Shown here: positions 53,998 to 61,727 of the stretch, piece by piece | Position numbering within the stretch: the stretch's first letter is position 1 | Layout: each line of letters starts with the position of its first letter | Source: Candidatus Krumholzibacteriota bacterium | GTDB lineage: Bacteria > Krumholzibacteriota > Krumholzibacteriia > LZORAL124-64-63 | Assembly: GCA_022711765.1 (NCBI GenBank) | Contig: JAKLEB010000001.1 | Location: 65,186 to 129,185, forward strand | Direction of reading: 5' to 3' | DNA length: 64,000 nucleotides | The notes under the pieces: model-generated | Seen by the model: the letters and a program-made list of their open reading frames with translations, nothing else | Database searches by the model: none | What the model was told of the DNA's origin: nothing | Position numbers and translations under genes: made by a program

Positions 53998-54015
53998 GCC
54001 CGGCGTGGCTCGTCC

Positions 54016-54044
54016 TTGCGGGATCGCGCGCGAACGACGACAAT
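54016..54044 (+). promoter_or_regulatory. Candidate promoter for the PAS kinase
   Basis: TTGCGG (54016-54021), a 17-base spacer and GACAAT (54039-54044), 44 bases before the ATG. Confidence 0.45.
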
Positions 54045-54087
54045 CGGCCCGGTCTGGCCGGGGGACGGCGGAGAGGAGCTGCGGGCG

Positions 54088-55593
54088 ATGGCATCCGGAG
54101 AACTGGTGGTCGGACTCGTTCTCGGTGCGGCCGCCGCCCTCGCGGTCCACGTGTCGCTCGGCTGGTGGCGACGCCGGCGGGATCTGCGCCAAATGCTCGC
54201 GGAGCTGAGGTCGCTCGAGCTGCCGCTCGTGCTGATCGAATTCCCCAGCCGCCGCGTCCATCTGTCGCCAGCTCTCATCGGCGAGCTGGCGACGGTGGCA
54301 CTCGAGGACCTGGACGTCGACGCGGCGATCGACGCGTTCGTCGAGGCGCAGGACCAGGCGCGCGCGCGGCAACTGGTCGACGAGCTGCGGACCGGCGTGC
54401 GCACCGTCCAGGAGGCCGAGTTCAAGCTCCGGTTCCGGGACGGGCGCTGGCATTCCGTGATGGTCCAGGTCTTCCGGCTGGGGCGTGGGGTGGCTGGCCG
54501 CCAGTGGGTGATCGCGACCGTGGTCGACCACAGCCGCGCCTACGAGATCGAGGAGGAGCGCGACCGGCTCTTCAACCTCTCGCTCGACCTGCTCGCCGTC
54601 GGCGACCTCAACGGTCGCCAGCTTCAGGTCAACCCCGCGTGGGTGCGCGTCCTGCGCTGGTCGCGCGACGACATCATGGCGCGGACCTTCGTCGAGCTCG
54701 TGCATCCGGACGACCGCGAGCGCGCGCGCCAGGCTCAGGACGAGCTGCGGTGCGGGATCCCGGTCCGCGACCTGGAGCTGCGGACCCTCTGCCGCGACAG
54801 TTCGTTCCGCTGGATCTCCTGGAGTTCGTTCCCCCTCACGGCGAGGCAGACCGTGTTCACCGTGGCGCGCGACATCACGGATCGCAAGGCGGCCGAGGAG
54901 CAGCTGCACCGCTACCAGGTTCGCCTCCAGCAGCTCGCCAGCCAGCTCGCCACGGTCGAGGAGCGCCAGAATCGACGCCTGGCCGAGATCCTGCACGACA
55001 CCCTCGCGCAGGATCTCTTCGCCGCGCAGGCCAAGCTCAGCTTGCTGAAGTACCCGGACCGGCTCGCCGATCCGGCGGCCGTGCTCCGCGAGGCTTCGGA
55101 GATCCTCGACTACGCGAACCAGCTGACGCGCACGCTCACCTTCGAGCTCTTTCCGCCCGCACTCTACGACGTGGGCCTCGACGCAGCGCTCGAGTGGCTC
55201 TGCCGGAGCTTCCGGAAGACGCGCGGGCTGGAGTGCCTGTTCGTCTGCGACGGCGAACCGGTCGATCTGTCCCAGGACCTACGCACCCTGTTGTACCAGG
55301 GCGCCCGCGAGCTGCTGGCCAATGTCTACAAGCACGCCGAAGCCACGCGCGCCGAGGTCCGGCTGATGTACACGGACCGCTCCGTCGTCCTGACGGTCGA
55401 CGATGACGGCCGCGGATTTGAACTCGGCGGACCGGGCGCCGGCCAGGCGGACGAGCCCGCCGAGAGCGGCTTCGGCCTGTTCAACATCCGGGAGCGGCTC
55501 GGACAGCTCGCCGGAAGTCTCAGCATCGGATCGTCGTCGCTCGGCGGCGGTCGCGTCACCATCGTCCTGCCACGCGCCGCGGGCGCGATCTGA
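54088..55593 (+). CDS. NarL/DegS-type sensor histidine kinase with PAS domain
   Basis: The 501-residue kinase has one N-terminal membrane helix (about 4-24, LVVGLVLGAAAALAVHVSLGW), a probable sensor or coiled region, a PAS domain (about 160-275, with LFNLSLDLLAVGDLNG and RTFVELVHPDDRERAR), a HisKA_3 dimerisation helix with the phospho-acceptor His in LAEILHDTLAQDLF near 307, and an HATPase with N-box RELLANVYKHAEATRA, DDDGRGFE and GFGLFNIRERLGQLAG. All catalytic boxes look intact. No response regulator lies beside it, so its partner is unknown. ATG 54088 is preferred over a TTG upstream. Confidence 0.91.
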   Translation: MASGELVVGLVLGAAAALAVHVSLGWWRRRRDLRQMLAELRSLELPLVLIEFPSRRVHLSPALIGELATVALEDLDVDAAIDAFVEAQDQARARQLVDELRTGVRTVQEAEFKLRFRDGRWHSVMVQVFRLGRGVAGRQWVIATVVDHSRAYEIEEERDRLFNLSLDLLAVGDLNGRQLQVNPAWVRVLRWSRDDIMARTFVELVHPDDRERARQAQDELRCGIPVRDLELRTLCRDSSFRWISWSSFPLTARQTVFTVARDITDRKAAEEQLHRYQVRLQQLASQLATVEERQNRRLAEILHDTLAQDLFAAQAKLSLLKYPDRLADPAAVLREASEILDYANQLTRTLTFELFPPALYDVGLDAALEWLCRSFRKTRGLECLFVCDGEPVDLSQDLRTLLYQGARELLANVYKHAEATRAEVRLMYTDRSVVLTVDDDGRGFELGGPGAGQADEPAESGFGLFNIRERLGQLAGSLSIGSSSLGGGRVTIVLPRAAGAI

Positions 55594-55602
55594 CGGAGCG
55601 CC

Positions 55603-56481
55603 ATGGGTGAGTTCTTCGCGTTGCTCACCGCGGTGTTCTGGGCGGGAGCGGTCATCCTGTTCAAGAGGTCCGGCGAGACCCTGCCGCCGCTCGCGCTCAA
55701 CGGCTTCCGCGTCACGGTCTCGGCGGCGCTCCTCCTCGCTACGATGCTGGCGCTCGGGCAGGCGCCGTGGCGGACGGCGCCTGCCGGCGACCTCCTCCTG
55801 ATCGCGCTGAGCGGCACGCTCGGGATCGCGGTCGCCGATACCCTGTTCCACGCGTCCCTCAACCGGGTGGGGGCGGGGATCACGGCGGTCATCGACTGCC
55901 TGTATCCGACGATGACGACCATGGCCGCGTACTGGCTGCTCGGCGAGCGGCTCTCCGTTGGCGACCTCGCCGGGCTGGCTCTGGTCGTCGCGGCGGTGCT
56001 GGTGGCGACCACCTTGCGGCCGCCGGCCGGCCTCGCGCGCCGCGACCTGGTCGTGGGCATCCTGCTCGGCGCCGCCGGGATGGCGGCGCTGAGCCTCGGC
56101 ATCGTCGTGGTCAAGCCGGTCCTGCGCGACCAGCCGCTCATCTGGGTCACCGGGATGCGCCAGCTGGCCGCCCTGGCCGTCCTCGCGCCCGCGCTCGCGC
56201 TCTCGAAGCAGCGGCGCGCGCTCGCGCGCGTGGCGACGCTGCCGCGGGACGTCGTGCGGTTCGCGCTCCCCGGCACCGTGCTCGGCAGCTACCTGTCCCT
56301 GATCGCCTGGATCGCCGGAATGAAGTACACGACCGCCGGCGCGGCCGCGATCCTCAACCAGACGTCGACGATCTACATCATCGTGCTGGCGCGGATCTTC
56401 CTCGCCGAGCCCTTCACGAAGCGACGCGTGCTGGCGTGCGCCCTGGCGGTTGCGGGCGTCGCCTGCGTGGTCCTCGGCTGA
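55603..56481 (+). CDS. EamA/DMT-superfamily transporter
   Basis: This 292-residue protein has the two tandem EamA repeats (each five helices) of the drug/metabolite transporter superfamily: FALLTAVFWAGAVILFKRSGETLPPLALNGFR, then DTLFHASLNRVGAGITAVIDCLYPTMTTMAAYWLLGE, and the second repeat ending TTAGAAAILNQTSTIYIIVLARIFLAEPFTKRR. Substrate unknown. It is nine bases after the kinase and ends at a shared terminator. Confidence 0.9.
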   Translation: MGEFFALLTAVFWAGAVILFKRSGETLPPLALNGFRVTVSAALLLATMLALGQAPWRTAPAGDLLLIALSGTLGIAVADTLFHASLNRVGAGITAVIDCLYPTMTTMAAYWLLGERLSVGDLAGLALVVAAVLVATTLRPPAGLARRDLVVGILLGAAGMAALSLGIVVVKPVLRDQPLIWVTGMRQLAALAVLAPALALSKQRRALARVATLPRDVVRFALPGTVLGSYLSLIAWIAGMKYTTAGAAAILNQTSTIYIIVLARIFLAEPFTKRRVLACALAVAGVACVVLG

Positions 56482-56504
56482 CGGCGCGGCGGCGCCGCGC
56501 GGAC

Positions 56505-56530
56505 AGGCCCCGGTCGTGTGACCGGGGCCT
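56505..56530. terminator. Bidirectional terminator between convergent genes
   Basis: A perfect 11-base-pair stem (56505-56515 with 56520-56530) around the four-base loop GTGT lies between the EamA gene and the arginine deiminase gene. Confidence 0.7.
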
Positions 56531-56559
56531 TCGCCGCACCGCCGGGATCCGGCGGCGAA

Positions 56560-58341
56560 CTACTTCACGAGGGTGGCCGCGCGGGTGTACTGCAGGCCGG
56601 CGGCGCGAAGCCGGTAGAGGTACGAGCCGGACGGCACCGACCGGCCGGCATCGTCCCGGCCGTCCCAGTAGACCTCCGTCGTGCCGGCCGGACACGTCCC
56701 GTCGACGAGGGTGCGGACGCGACGGCCGCGCAGGTCGAGCACCACGAGCTCCGCGTGATCGGGATACGCCAGGGCGAAGCTGAACGTCGTGCCCGGGTTG
56801 AACGGGTTCGGGTGATTCGGGCGCAGCGCGACCTGTGCCGCCGGAGCGGCGCCGGCGCCGAGGGGATCGCCGGCGTGGAAGAAGCGGATCCAGGTCGCCG
56901 GCGCGACCCGCGGATACGATTCCTCGCGGCCGCCGGCGTCGGCGGCCGCGATGTAGTAGTGGCACGTGTCGGGCGCCGCCGGGACGGGGATCGTCGCCGC
57001 GTACTCCCACGGCTCGCCCGTCGCGTCCATCCTGGTCTGATGCCACGCGCCCGCGCCGTGCCGCCAGAAGAGCGTCGCCTCGGCGGACCCGTCGCCGCCG
57101 TGCGCGCGGACGTGCGCGTCGATCTCGACCGGGGCGGCCGGCTGGTCCTCGATCACCGGGACGTGCGCGACGCGCAGCATCCCCGCGTCCATCAGGCCCA
57201 TCGCGCGGCAGTGCAGCGCGTCGTCCGAGAGGAAGCCGCTGTAGTAATAGCCGCGGACCGTGTAGCCCGGAGCCGCCTCGCGATAGGCCGCAAGCGCCTG
57301 CGCGTCGTAGGTGGTGTTGCCGAAGGTCGGGACGTAGATGTTGTCGTTGAGGACCAGGCTGTTGGTGTAGCTCGCCGGCGAGCTGCCGCCGATGTCGTAG
57401 CAGTAGACGCGGTGGACCCTGTAGTTGCGGCCGGTGGACGAGGGCAGGCTCGCCAGCAGCGCGGCGCGTTGGTTCAGCGTGTTGTAGGTCCAGTGCGTGG
57501 TCCAGACGTCCTTGACCAGCACGGTCTCCTCGTCGAGGAATTTTGCCCAGGTGTCGATGTGGTGGATGCCGCCGGATTCGATGTATTCCAGCACGTAGTA
57601 TTCCGCGACCCCGTAATAGTCGGCCATGAGCTGGTCGACCTCGGCCTGGCTCATGCCGTTGTACGTTTGCGCCTCGGCGTAGACCAGGCGCGTCGAGGAC
57701 GAGATGTGCGCGCCGTCGGTCATGTAGTTGCCGCCCGTGTGGTACATCGAGTGGTGATGCACCGGCAGGCCCAGCTGCTGCGCGAGGTAGATCGGGATCT
57801 GGTCGTCGTTCGGCCGCGACGGGCGGTTGTACGTGTGATCGACGATCGCGATGTCGCCATCGCCGTCGAAGACGTACCAGGGACCGTAGTCGCGGGTCCA
57901 GATCGAGTCGTTGGGGCGGACCACGAATTCGACCTGGCCCATGTCGACGCCGTTGGCCGCGAGGTTGGATTGCGCCGTCGCGAGGTAGCCGCTCGAGACG
58001 ACGACGTAGAGCTTGACGTCGTCGTCGAAGTCCCTCAGCAGGTTGTACGGCAGGCCCAGCGGGTAACGGATGAGCACGCCGGTCGCGGGCTCCCACTCGG
58101 CGCAATTGCGCACCGGAGCGAGCGGCGGCGGATCGTCGCGCAGGTCGAGCGCGGGCAGGTCGGCCCGGTGCAGCTGCCAGTATTCGCGCTCCGCCACGGT
58201 CTCGCGCCGGGGCAGGAGGGGTTCGAGCCCGTCGACGTCCCATTCGGCGGCTTCGTCCGCCAGGCCGGGCAACGGCGCGGCGGCGGCGCCGCCGGCGAAA
58301 ACGAGGCAGAGGCAAACCAGGGCAGGGAGTAGTCGGTTCAT
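56560..58341 (-). CDS. Secreted peptidylarginine deiminase-like protein with C-terminal sorting domain
   Basis: The 593-residue product has a signal peptide (about 1-22, ending GGAAAAP), a PAD_porph/agmatine-deiminase fold, and a C-terminal FlgD-like/type-9-style sorting domain (NHPNPFNPGTTFSF, LDLRGRRVRTL, GRDDAGRSVPSGSYLYRL). All expected catalytic elements are present: IWTRDYGP (Asp), GGIHHIDTWAKFL (His and Asp), YTNSLVLNDNIYVP (Asn) and ALHCRAMGLMD (Cys). They match the Porphyromonas peptidylarginine deiminase more than agmatine deiminase (no GGGNIHC). ATG 58341 follows AGGAG; the promoter has an extended -10. Confidence 0.86.
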   Translation of the reverse strand: MNRLLPALVCLCLVFAGGAAAAPLPGLADEAAEWDVDGLEPLLPRRETVAEREYWQLHRADLPALDLRDDPPPLAPVRNCAEWEPATGVLIRYPLGLPYNLLRDFDDDVKLYVVVSSGYLATAQSNLAANGVDMGQVEFVVRPNDSIWTRDYGPWYVFDGDGDIAIVDHTYNRPSRPNDDQIPIYLAQQLGLPVHHHSMYHTGGNYMTDGAHISSSTRLVYAEAQTYNGMSQAEVDQLMADYYGVAEYYVLEYIESGGIHHIDTWAKFLDEETVLVKDVWTTHWTYNTLNQRAALLASLPSSTGRNYRVHRVYCYDIGGSSPASYTNSLVLNDNIYVPTFGNTTYDAQALAAYREAAPGYTVRGYYYSGFLSDDALHCRAMGLMDAGMLRVAHVPVIEDQPAAPVEIDAHVRAHGGDGSAEATLFWRHGAGAWHQTRMDATGEPWEYAATIPVPAAPDTCHYYIAAADAGGREESYPRVAPATWIRFFHAGDPLGAGAAPAAQVALRPNHPNPFNPGTTFSFALAYPDHAELVVLDLRGRRVRTLVDGTCPAGTTEVYWDGRDDAGRSVPSGSYLYRLRAAGLQYTRAATLVK

Positions 58342-58400
58342 CACGTCTCCTGTGGTCACGGCCGCGCCGCGCGGCCGGGTCGGTGGCGATCGGCCTCTCC

Positions 58401-58409
58401 ATTATATCA
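58401..58409 (-). promoter_or_regulatory. Extended -10 promoter of the arginine deiminase gene
   Basis: On the minus strand TGATATAAT gives TGn plus a perfect TATAAT, about 60 bases before the ATG. No good -35 box is seen, as is common for extended -10 promoters. Confidence 0.7.
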
Positions 58410-58460
58410 CGCGGCAACGTGGTTCAGGGCAGAGGTTTGCGCCGGGGCTGCGATTTTCGC

Positions 58461-58487
58461 TCAAGTCCGGGCGCTGACGGCCGACAC
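58461..58487 (+). promoter_or_regulatory. Sigma-28-like promoter of the miniature rod-like gene
   Basis: TCAAGTCC (58461-58468), an 11-base spacer and GCCGACAC (58480-58487), 20 bases before the ATG at 58508. Same spacing and core as the site at 32680. Confidence 0.6.
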
Positions 58488-58507
58488 CAAGGCGGGAGGT
58501 TGCGCCC

Positions 58508-58759
58508 ATGACGTTCGGAATCCTCACCGCGGCGGGCCAGGGGATCCAGCAGAACCAGCGCCTCTTCGCGAATGCAGCCCGCGACCTCGTCCAGAGCGCC
58601 ACGTTCGACCCGACCGCGCCCGCGACGGTCACGAACGCCCCCGATCTCGCCGCGTCGACCGCCCGCCTGCTGGCCGCGCGCCGGGGCCTGGAGGCCTGCC
58701 TCGCCGTCGCTCGCGTGGGCCGCGAGCTGCTCGGGACCGTCATCGACGTCCTGGCCTGA
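58508..58759 (+). CDS. Miniature flagellar rod/hook-like protein
   Basis: This 83-residue protein looks like the N-terminal and C-terminal helical (D0) segments of axial flagellar proteins joined by a short linker. The first part, ILTAAGQGIQQNQRLFANAA, resembles the FlgF/FlgG start ([19 protein letters not shown] in this window), and the last part, LLAARRGLEACLAVARVGRELL, resembles the FlgF end (MIAAQRAFEIETKVLQASDEML). The similarity is in spacing and hydrophobic pattern more than identity. ATG at 58508 follows GGGAGG, and a sigma-28-like promoter precedes it. I know no named gene that it matches. Confidence 0.72.
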   Translation: MTFGILTAAGQGIQQNQRLFANAARDLVQSATFDPTAPATVTNAPDLAASTARLLAARRGLEACLAVARVGRELLGTVIDVLA

Positions 58760-58859
58760 GGCGCCACCCATCCGGGCTTGGCCGGCGCGGCCGGCGCGGT
58801 TACCATGCGCTGGTGCGAAGCCGCGCGGTTCCGGTCGATCAGAGCCCGAGGAGGATGGC

Positions 58860-60218
58860 GTGTCGCTGCTGCCGGTGATCTTCGAGGACGAATCGTCGAC
58901 GGGGTTCCGGCCGCTCGCCTGGAGCGTGCCGGTCGGCGAGCTGCGTTGCGGGATCCTCAACTGCCGCGAACGGCTGGCGCTTCTGGCGGGGCGGGAACCG
59001 GCGCTCCTCGTGCGGGGATTCCTCTGTGGTCTCGCGGCCGCCTGCGGTCATCAGGCCGGCCCCGTGGCGATCCAGGCCCTGCTGGGCCGTCAGACCCGTC
59101 TGCTGCTCGTTTCGGGACGGCTCGGCGCGAACTGGGACCTGCTGGCCGAAGCGGTCCGGATCGCCGCCGGCGGCGCGGACCTCGCCTGGCGCGACGAGGA
59201 GGGCTGGCTCGCGATCGCGGTCTCGGCGGAGGAAGGCGCGGCCCTGCTGGCGTCGTGGCAGCAATGGGACGCGGCGGCGGCGGCGGCGGGCTGCTGGCTG
59301 CGGGCCGATCGGGATCCGCCGCGGTGGCAACCTGCCACGGTGGACGGCGCGCAGGTCAAGCCGGGGGCGTGGCGGCGGATCTGGGATCTCGGGCCGGCGA
59401 CGGCCGGTGCGATCGCGGCGGACCTCGCGCGGCTGGACGGCCGGCTGCCGGCGCGGCGCGTCTGGGGGGCAGTGCCGGTCTCCGGCCCGGAGCCCGCCTG
59501 GTCGCGACCGGTCGAGTTGCGCGACGGCGGCGGCCTGCTGTCCGCCGGGGTCGTGGTGCGCGACGCGGGCAACGTGCGGCTCGGGGAGGGTTGCGACGTC
59601 GCGGCGGGCGTGGCCATCGACGCGTCGGCGGGGCCCGTCGTTCTCGGCCGCGACGTCCGCGTCTTGCCGCACGCGTATCTCGAGGGACCGCTGTTCGTCG
59701 GCAGCGGCAGCCTGATCAAGGCCGGCGCGTCGATCTACGGCGAGACGTCGCTCGGAGCGGTCAACCGGATCGGCGGCGAGGTCGGGGAGACCACGTGCCT
59801 CGACTTCGTGAACAAGCAACACGAGGGGTTTCTCGGGCACGCCTACCTCGGCAGCTGGAGCAACCTCGGCGCGCTGACCACCTGCAGCGACCTCAAGAAC
59901 ACGTACGGCACGGTCCGCGTCGATCTCGGCCGCGGCGCCGAGGACAGCGGCCTGCGTTTCGTCGGGCTGCTCATGGGCGAGCATGCGAAGACCGCCATCG
60001 GGACCCTCTTCAACACCGGCACCTCGGTCGGATTCGCGAGCAACGTGTTCGGCGCCGGTTTTCCGGCCAAGTACCTGCCGTGCTTCACCTGGGGAGCCGG
60101 CGACGGCGGCCGGCAGGATCCCGAGCGCGCGCTCGCGACGGCGCGGATCGTCATGGACCGGCGCGGTTGCCGGCTGACCGACGGGCATGCCGCGGTCTTC
60201 CGGTCGCTAGCCGCCTGA
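58860..60218 (+). CDS. GlmU-like putative sugar nucleotidyltransferase
   Basis: The 452-residue protein resembles the alternative GlmU-type family found in Bacteroidetes-like genomes. The N-terminal half is a degenerate nucleotidyltransferase-like region starting LPVIFEDESSTGFRPLAWSVPVGELRCG. The C-terminal half is a left-handed beta-helix of hexapeptide repeats (GNVRLGEGCDVAAGVAIDASAGPVVLG; LIKAGASIYGE; YLGSWSNLGALTTCSDLKNTYG, near 335-356). It lacks the usual GlmU N-terminal LAAGxGTRM loop, so uridylyltransferase activity is doubtful. GTG at 58860 follows AGGAGG. Confidence 0.82.
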   Translation: MSLLPVIFEDESSTGFRPLAWSVPVGELRCGILNCRERLALLAGREPALLVRGFLCGLAAACGHQAGPVAIQALLGRQTRLLLVSGRLGANWDLLAEAVRIAAGGADLAWRDEEGWLAIAVSAEEGAALLASWQQWDAAAAAAGCWLRADRDPPRWQPATVDGAQVKPGAWRRIWDLGPATAGAIAADLARLDGRLPARRVWGAVPVSGPEPAWSRPVELRDGGGLLSAGVVVRDAGNVRLGEGCDVAAGVAIDASAGPVVLGRDVRVLPHAYLEGPLFVGSGSLIKAGASIYGETSLGAVNRIGGEVGETTCLDFVNKQHEGFLGHAYLGSWSNLGALTTCSDLKNTYGTVRVDLGRGAEDSGLRFVGLLMGEHAKTAIGTLFNTGTSVGFASNVFGAGFPAKYLPCFTWGAGDGGRQDPERALATARIVMDRRGCRLTDGHAAVFRSLAA

Positions 60219-60409
60219 ATCCGGCCAGGTCGCCCGCCGTCCGCGGCCCCCATCGTGCAATCTGCCCGCCGCGCCAGCAGCGACGATCTCCGGCGCGTCC
60301 GGAACGCGCCGGCCGACGCCGTAGCGAAGTCTCTGTGCGCGGTCAGGTTGCGCTTTCGCTCGCGGTCGGTCCGCTCGCGACGCGCTGCCTGGCGCGAAGA
60401 TTGATCGGC

Positions 60410-60530
60410 TTGCGCAAAATGTTTCCTGGGCCGCGCGCGATTCGGACATCCGGCCGCCTGCATTCCACATGCTGCAGGCGTCACCGCGATGGGCCACGCG
60501 ACGGCAGCGGGAAACATTTTTTTTCGCAAA
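60410..60530. repeat. Inverted repeat flanking about 83 bases
   Basis: TTGCG plus AAAATGTTTCC on the left faces GGAAACATTTT and, after extra T, CGCAA on the right. The core arms are 60416-60426 and 60510-60520 (11 of 11). A nested eight-base-pair hairpin lies between. Confidence 0.7.
60455..60480. repeat. Nested hairpin in the intergenic dyad
   Basis: CGCCTGCA (60455-60462) pairs with TGCAGGCG (60473-60480) around a 10-base loop, near the centre of the larger inverted repeat. Confidence 0.6.
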
Positions 60531-60548
60531 CCCCTGAATTCATTGGAG

Positions 60549-60577
60549 TTGACACGAAAAGCCGGACATGCTAGTTT
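60549..60577 (+). promoter_or_regulatory. Strong promoter of the HU/IHF gene
   Basis: TTGACA (60549-60554), a 17-base spacer and TAGTTT (60572-60577). The A/T-rich 60511-60547 upstream looks like an UP element in an otherwise GC-rich sequence. Confidence 0.78.
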
Positions 60578-60667
60578 GGCGAGGTCCAGCGTGTCGCCGC
60601 CGGGAGGACAGGCCCGGGCATCGATATCGGCTGTATCCCTCAACCACGCAGACAGGGGAGTCGCGCC

Positions 60668-60955
60668 ATGACCAAGGCCGAACTGGTCGAGATGATCGCC
60701 GGCGAGACCGGCATCAGCAAGAAAGACACGGGGATCGTCGTCAACCTGATCCTGGAGAACATCGGCCGAGCTCTGGTCAGCAGCGACAAGGTGGAATTGC
60801 GCGGTTTCGGCAGCTTCAAGATCAAGCAACGCCGGTCGCGCCAGGCGCGGAATCCCCGCACGGGCGAGTCGGTGGGCGTCCCCTCGAAGCGGGTCCCGTA
60901 TTTCAAGGCCTCCAACGAGCTCAAGGCTCGCCTGAATCCCGACGGGCTGGACTGA
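60668..60955 (+). CDS. HU/IHF-family DNA-bending protein
   Basis: This 95-residue nucleoid protein bends DNA as a dimer. It has the N-terminal helices (TKAELVEMIAGETGISKKDTG), the strand VELRGFGSFKIKQR, and the beta-arm tip ARNPRTGESVGVPSKRVPYFKAS with the proline that intercalates DNA. The sequence is nearer to IHF-alpha-like HU of GC-rich bacteria than to E. coli HU, but its partner is not visible. ATG at 60668 follows AGGGGAG. Confidence 0.95.
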   Translation: MTKAELVEMIAGETGISKKDTGIVVNLILENIGRALVSSDKVELRGFGSFKIKQRRSRQARNPRTGESVGVPSKRVPYFKASNELKARLNPDGLD

Positions 60956-60959
60956 CTGG

Positions 60960-60988
60960 TTGTGTTTCCCGGCCGTTTTGGCTAGATT
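60960..60988 (+). promoter_or_regulatory. Candidate promoter for the 29-residue basic protein
   Basis: TTGTGT (60960-60965), a 17-base spacer and TAGATT (60983-60988), just after the HU stop. The -10 resembles that of the HU promoter. Confidence 0.55.
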
Positions 60989-61089
60989 GGCCGCTCTCTT
61001 CACGGGTCGACCTCGCCCGGATCGGATCGAGAAGATCGCCGCGGCTCGCCGCGGGACGCCCCGAGGACGCTGGAAAGGTGGGATAGCCC

Positions 61090-61179
61090 ATGCCCAATGG
61101 TCGCAAGCGCAAGCGCAAGAAGATCGCCACTCACAAGCGGAAGAAGCGCCTGCGCAAGAACCGCCACAAGAAGAAGTAG
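61090..61179 (+). CDS. Tiny basic AURKAIP1/COX24-type (bS22/mS38-like) protein
   Basis: A 29-residue ORF encodes a protein starting MPNGRKRKRKK and ending RLRKNRHKKK, with 18 Lys/Arg and two His. It matches the AURKAIP1/COX24 (DUF1713) domain, which is a mitochondrial small-subunit ribosomal protein (mS38) and corresponds to the small-subunit protein bS22 of some bacteria. ATG at 61090 follows GGAAAGGTGGG. It has its own promoter, downstream of HU. Very short genes are easily missed, so an assigned start is useful. Confidence 0.85.
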   Translation: MPNGRKRKRKKIATHKRKKRLRKNRHKKK

Positions 61180-61243
61180 CGTCGTCGAGCCGGCCCCGTC
61201 GCGCCGGCTCCGCGCCTACCCCGGCCGCCGAAGGAGCAGGGTC

Positions 61244-61618
61244 ATGACCGACCACGGCGAACGCCGACGATCCCAGCGAGTGGACGCGCGCCTGCGTCTC
61301 CAGGTTCGTCTTGCCGAGGACGACGGCCGGGAATCGGCGGCGGATCTGGAGACGGTCAACATCTCCACGTCGGGGGTCTACTTCCGGTCCTCGCACTACA
61401 TCGCCCCGATGACCAAGCTGGCGATGGGGCTCGAGCTCGCGGTACCCGGCGGCAGCGGCGCCGTGGGGCTCGTGCAGTGCCAGGGTCTGGTCGTGCGCAT
61501 CCAGCCCGAGGAAGAACAGGCGGCCGGCGCCGAGTACGAGGTGGCCGTGTTCTTCACCTGGATCGAACCCGACGGCCAGGCCATCCTCGAGGAACACATC
61601 AACCTGCTGATGGCGTGA
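61244..61618 (+). CDS. PilZ-domain c-di-GMP receptor
   Basis: This 124-residue protein is a single PilZ domain. It keeps both c-di-GMP signatures: RxxxR in RRSQRVDAR near residue 8 and (D/N)xSxxG in NISTSGVYF near 42. The remainder is a beta barrel (LGLELAVPGGSG-type strands, VAVFFTWIEPDG). ATG at 61244 follows AAGGAG. Its place before a kinase and the flagellar genes suggests control of motility. Confidence 0.91.
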   Translation: MTDHGERRRSQRVDARLRLQVRLAEDDGRESAADLETVNISTSGVYFRSSHYIAPMTKLAMGLELAVPGGSGAVGLVQCQGLVVRIQPEEEQAAGAEYEVAVFFTWIEPDGQAILEEHINLLMA

Positions 61619-61666
61619 CGGCGGGTTCGACCTCCCGGTCGCGTTCACTCTTCAGCGACCCCGGAA

Positions 61667-61687
61667 CCTGCCGATGTTCTCGGCAGG
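61667..61687. terminator. Small hairpin between the PilZ and kinase genes
   Basis: CCTGCCGA pairs with TCGGCAGG around a five-base loop (eight perfect pairs), 49 bases after the PilZ stop. It could attenuate read-through into the kinase. No T-tract follows. Confidence 0.45.
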
Positions 61688-61727
61688 AGGGATTGCCTGA
61701 CCCGGCGTCCGTCCGGAACGGCTTGCG

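Larger units (their letters stand above)
60219..60667 (+). other. 449-base non-coding region: dyads, A/T-rich patch and the HU promoter
   Basis: No convincing gene is seen. It holds a degenerate GC-rich first half, an 11-base inverted repeat (AAAATGTTTCC at 60416-60426 and its complement at 60510-60520), a small hairpin between them, a run of eight T, an A/T-rich stretch and a promoter for the HU gene. Confidence 0.75.

Noticed and set aside
56560..58341. Calling the secreted enzyme agmatine deiminase
   Set aside because: It lacks the GGGNIHC motif of that family and matches the peptidylarginine deiminase Cys region better.
61651..61677. Possible sigma-28 site before the degenerate kinase
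   Set aside because: The -35 matches poorly and the -10 overlaps a hairpin.
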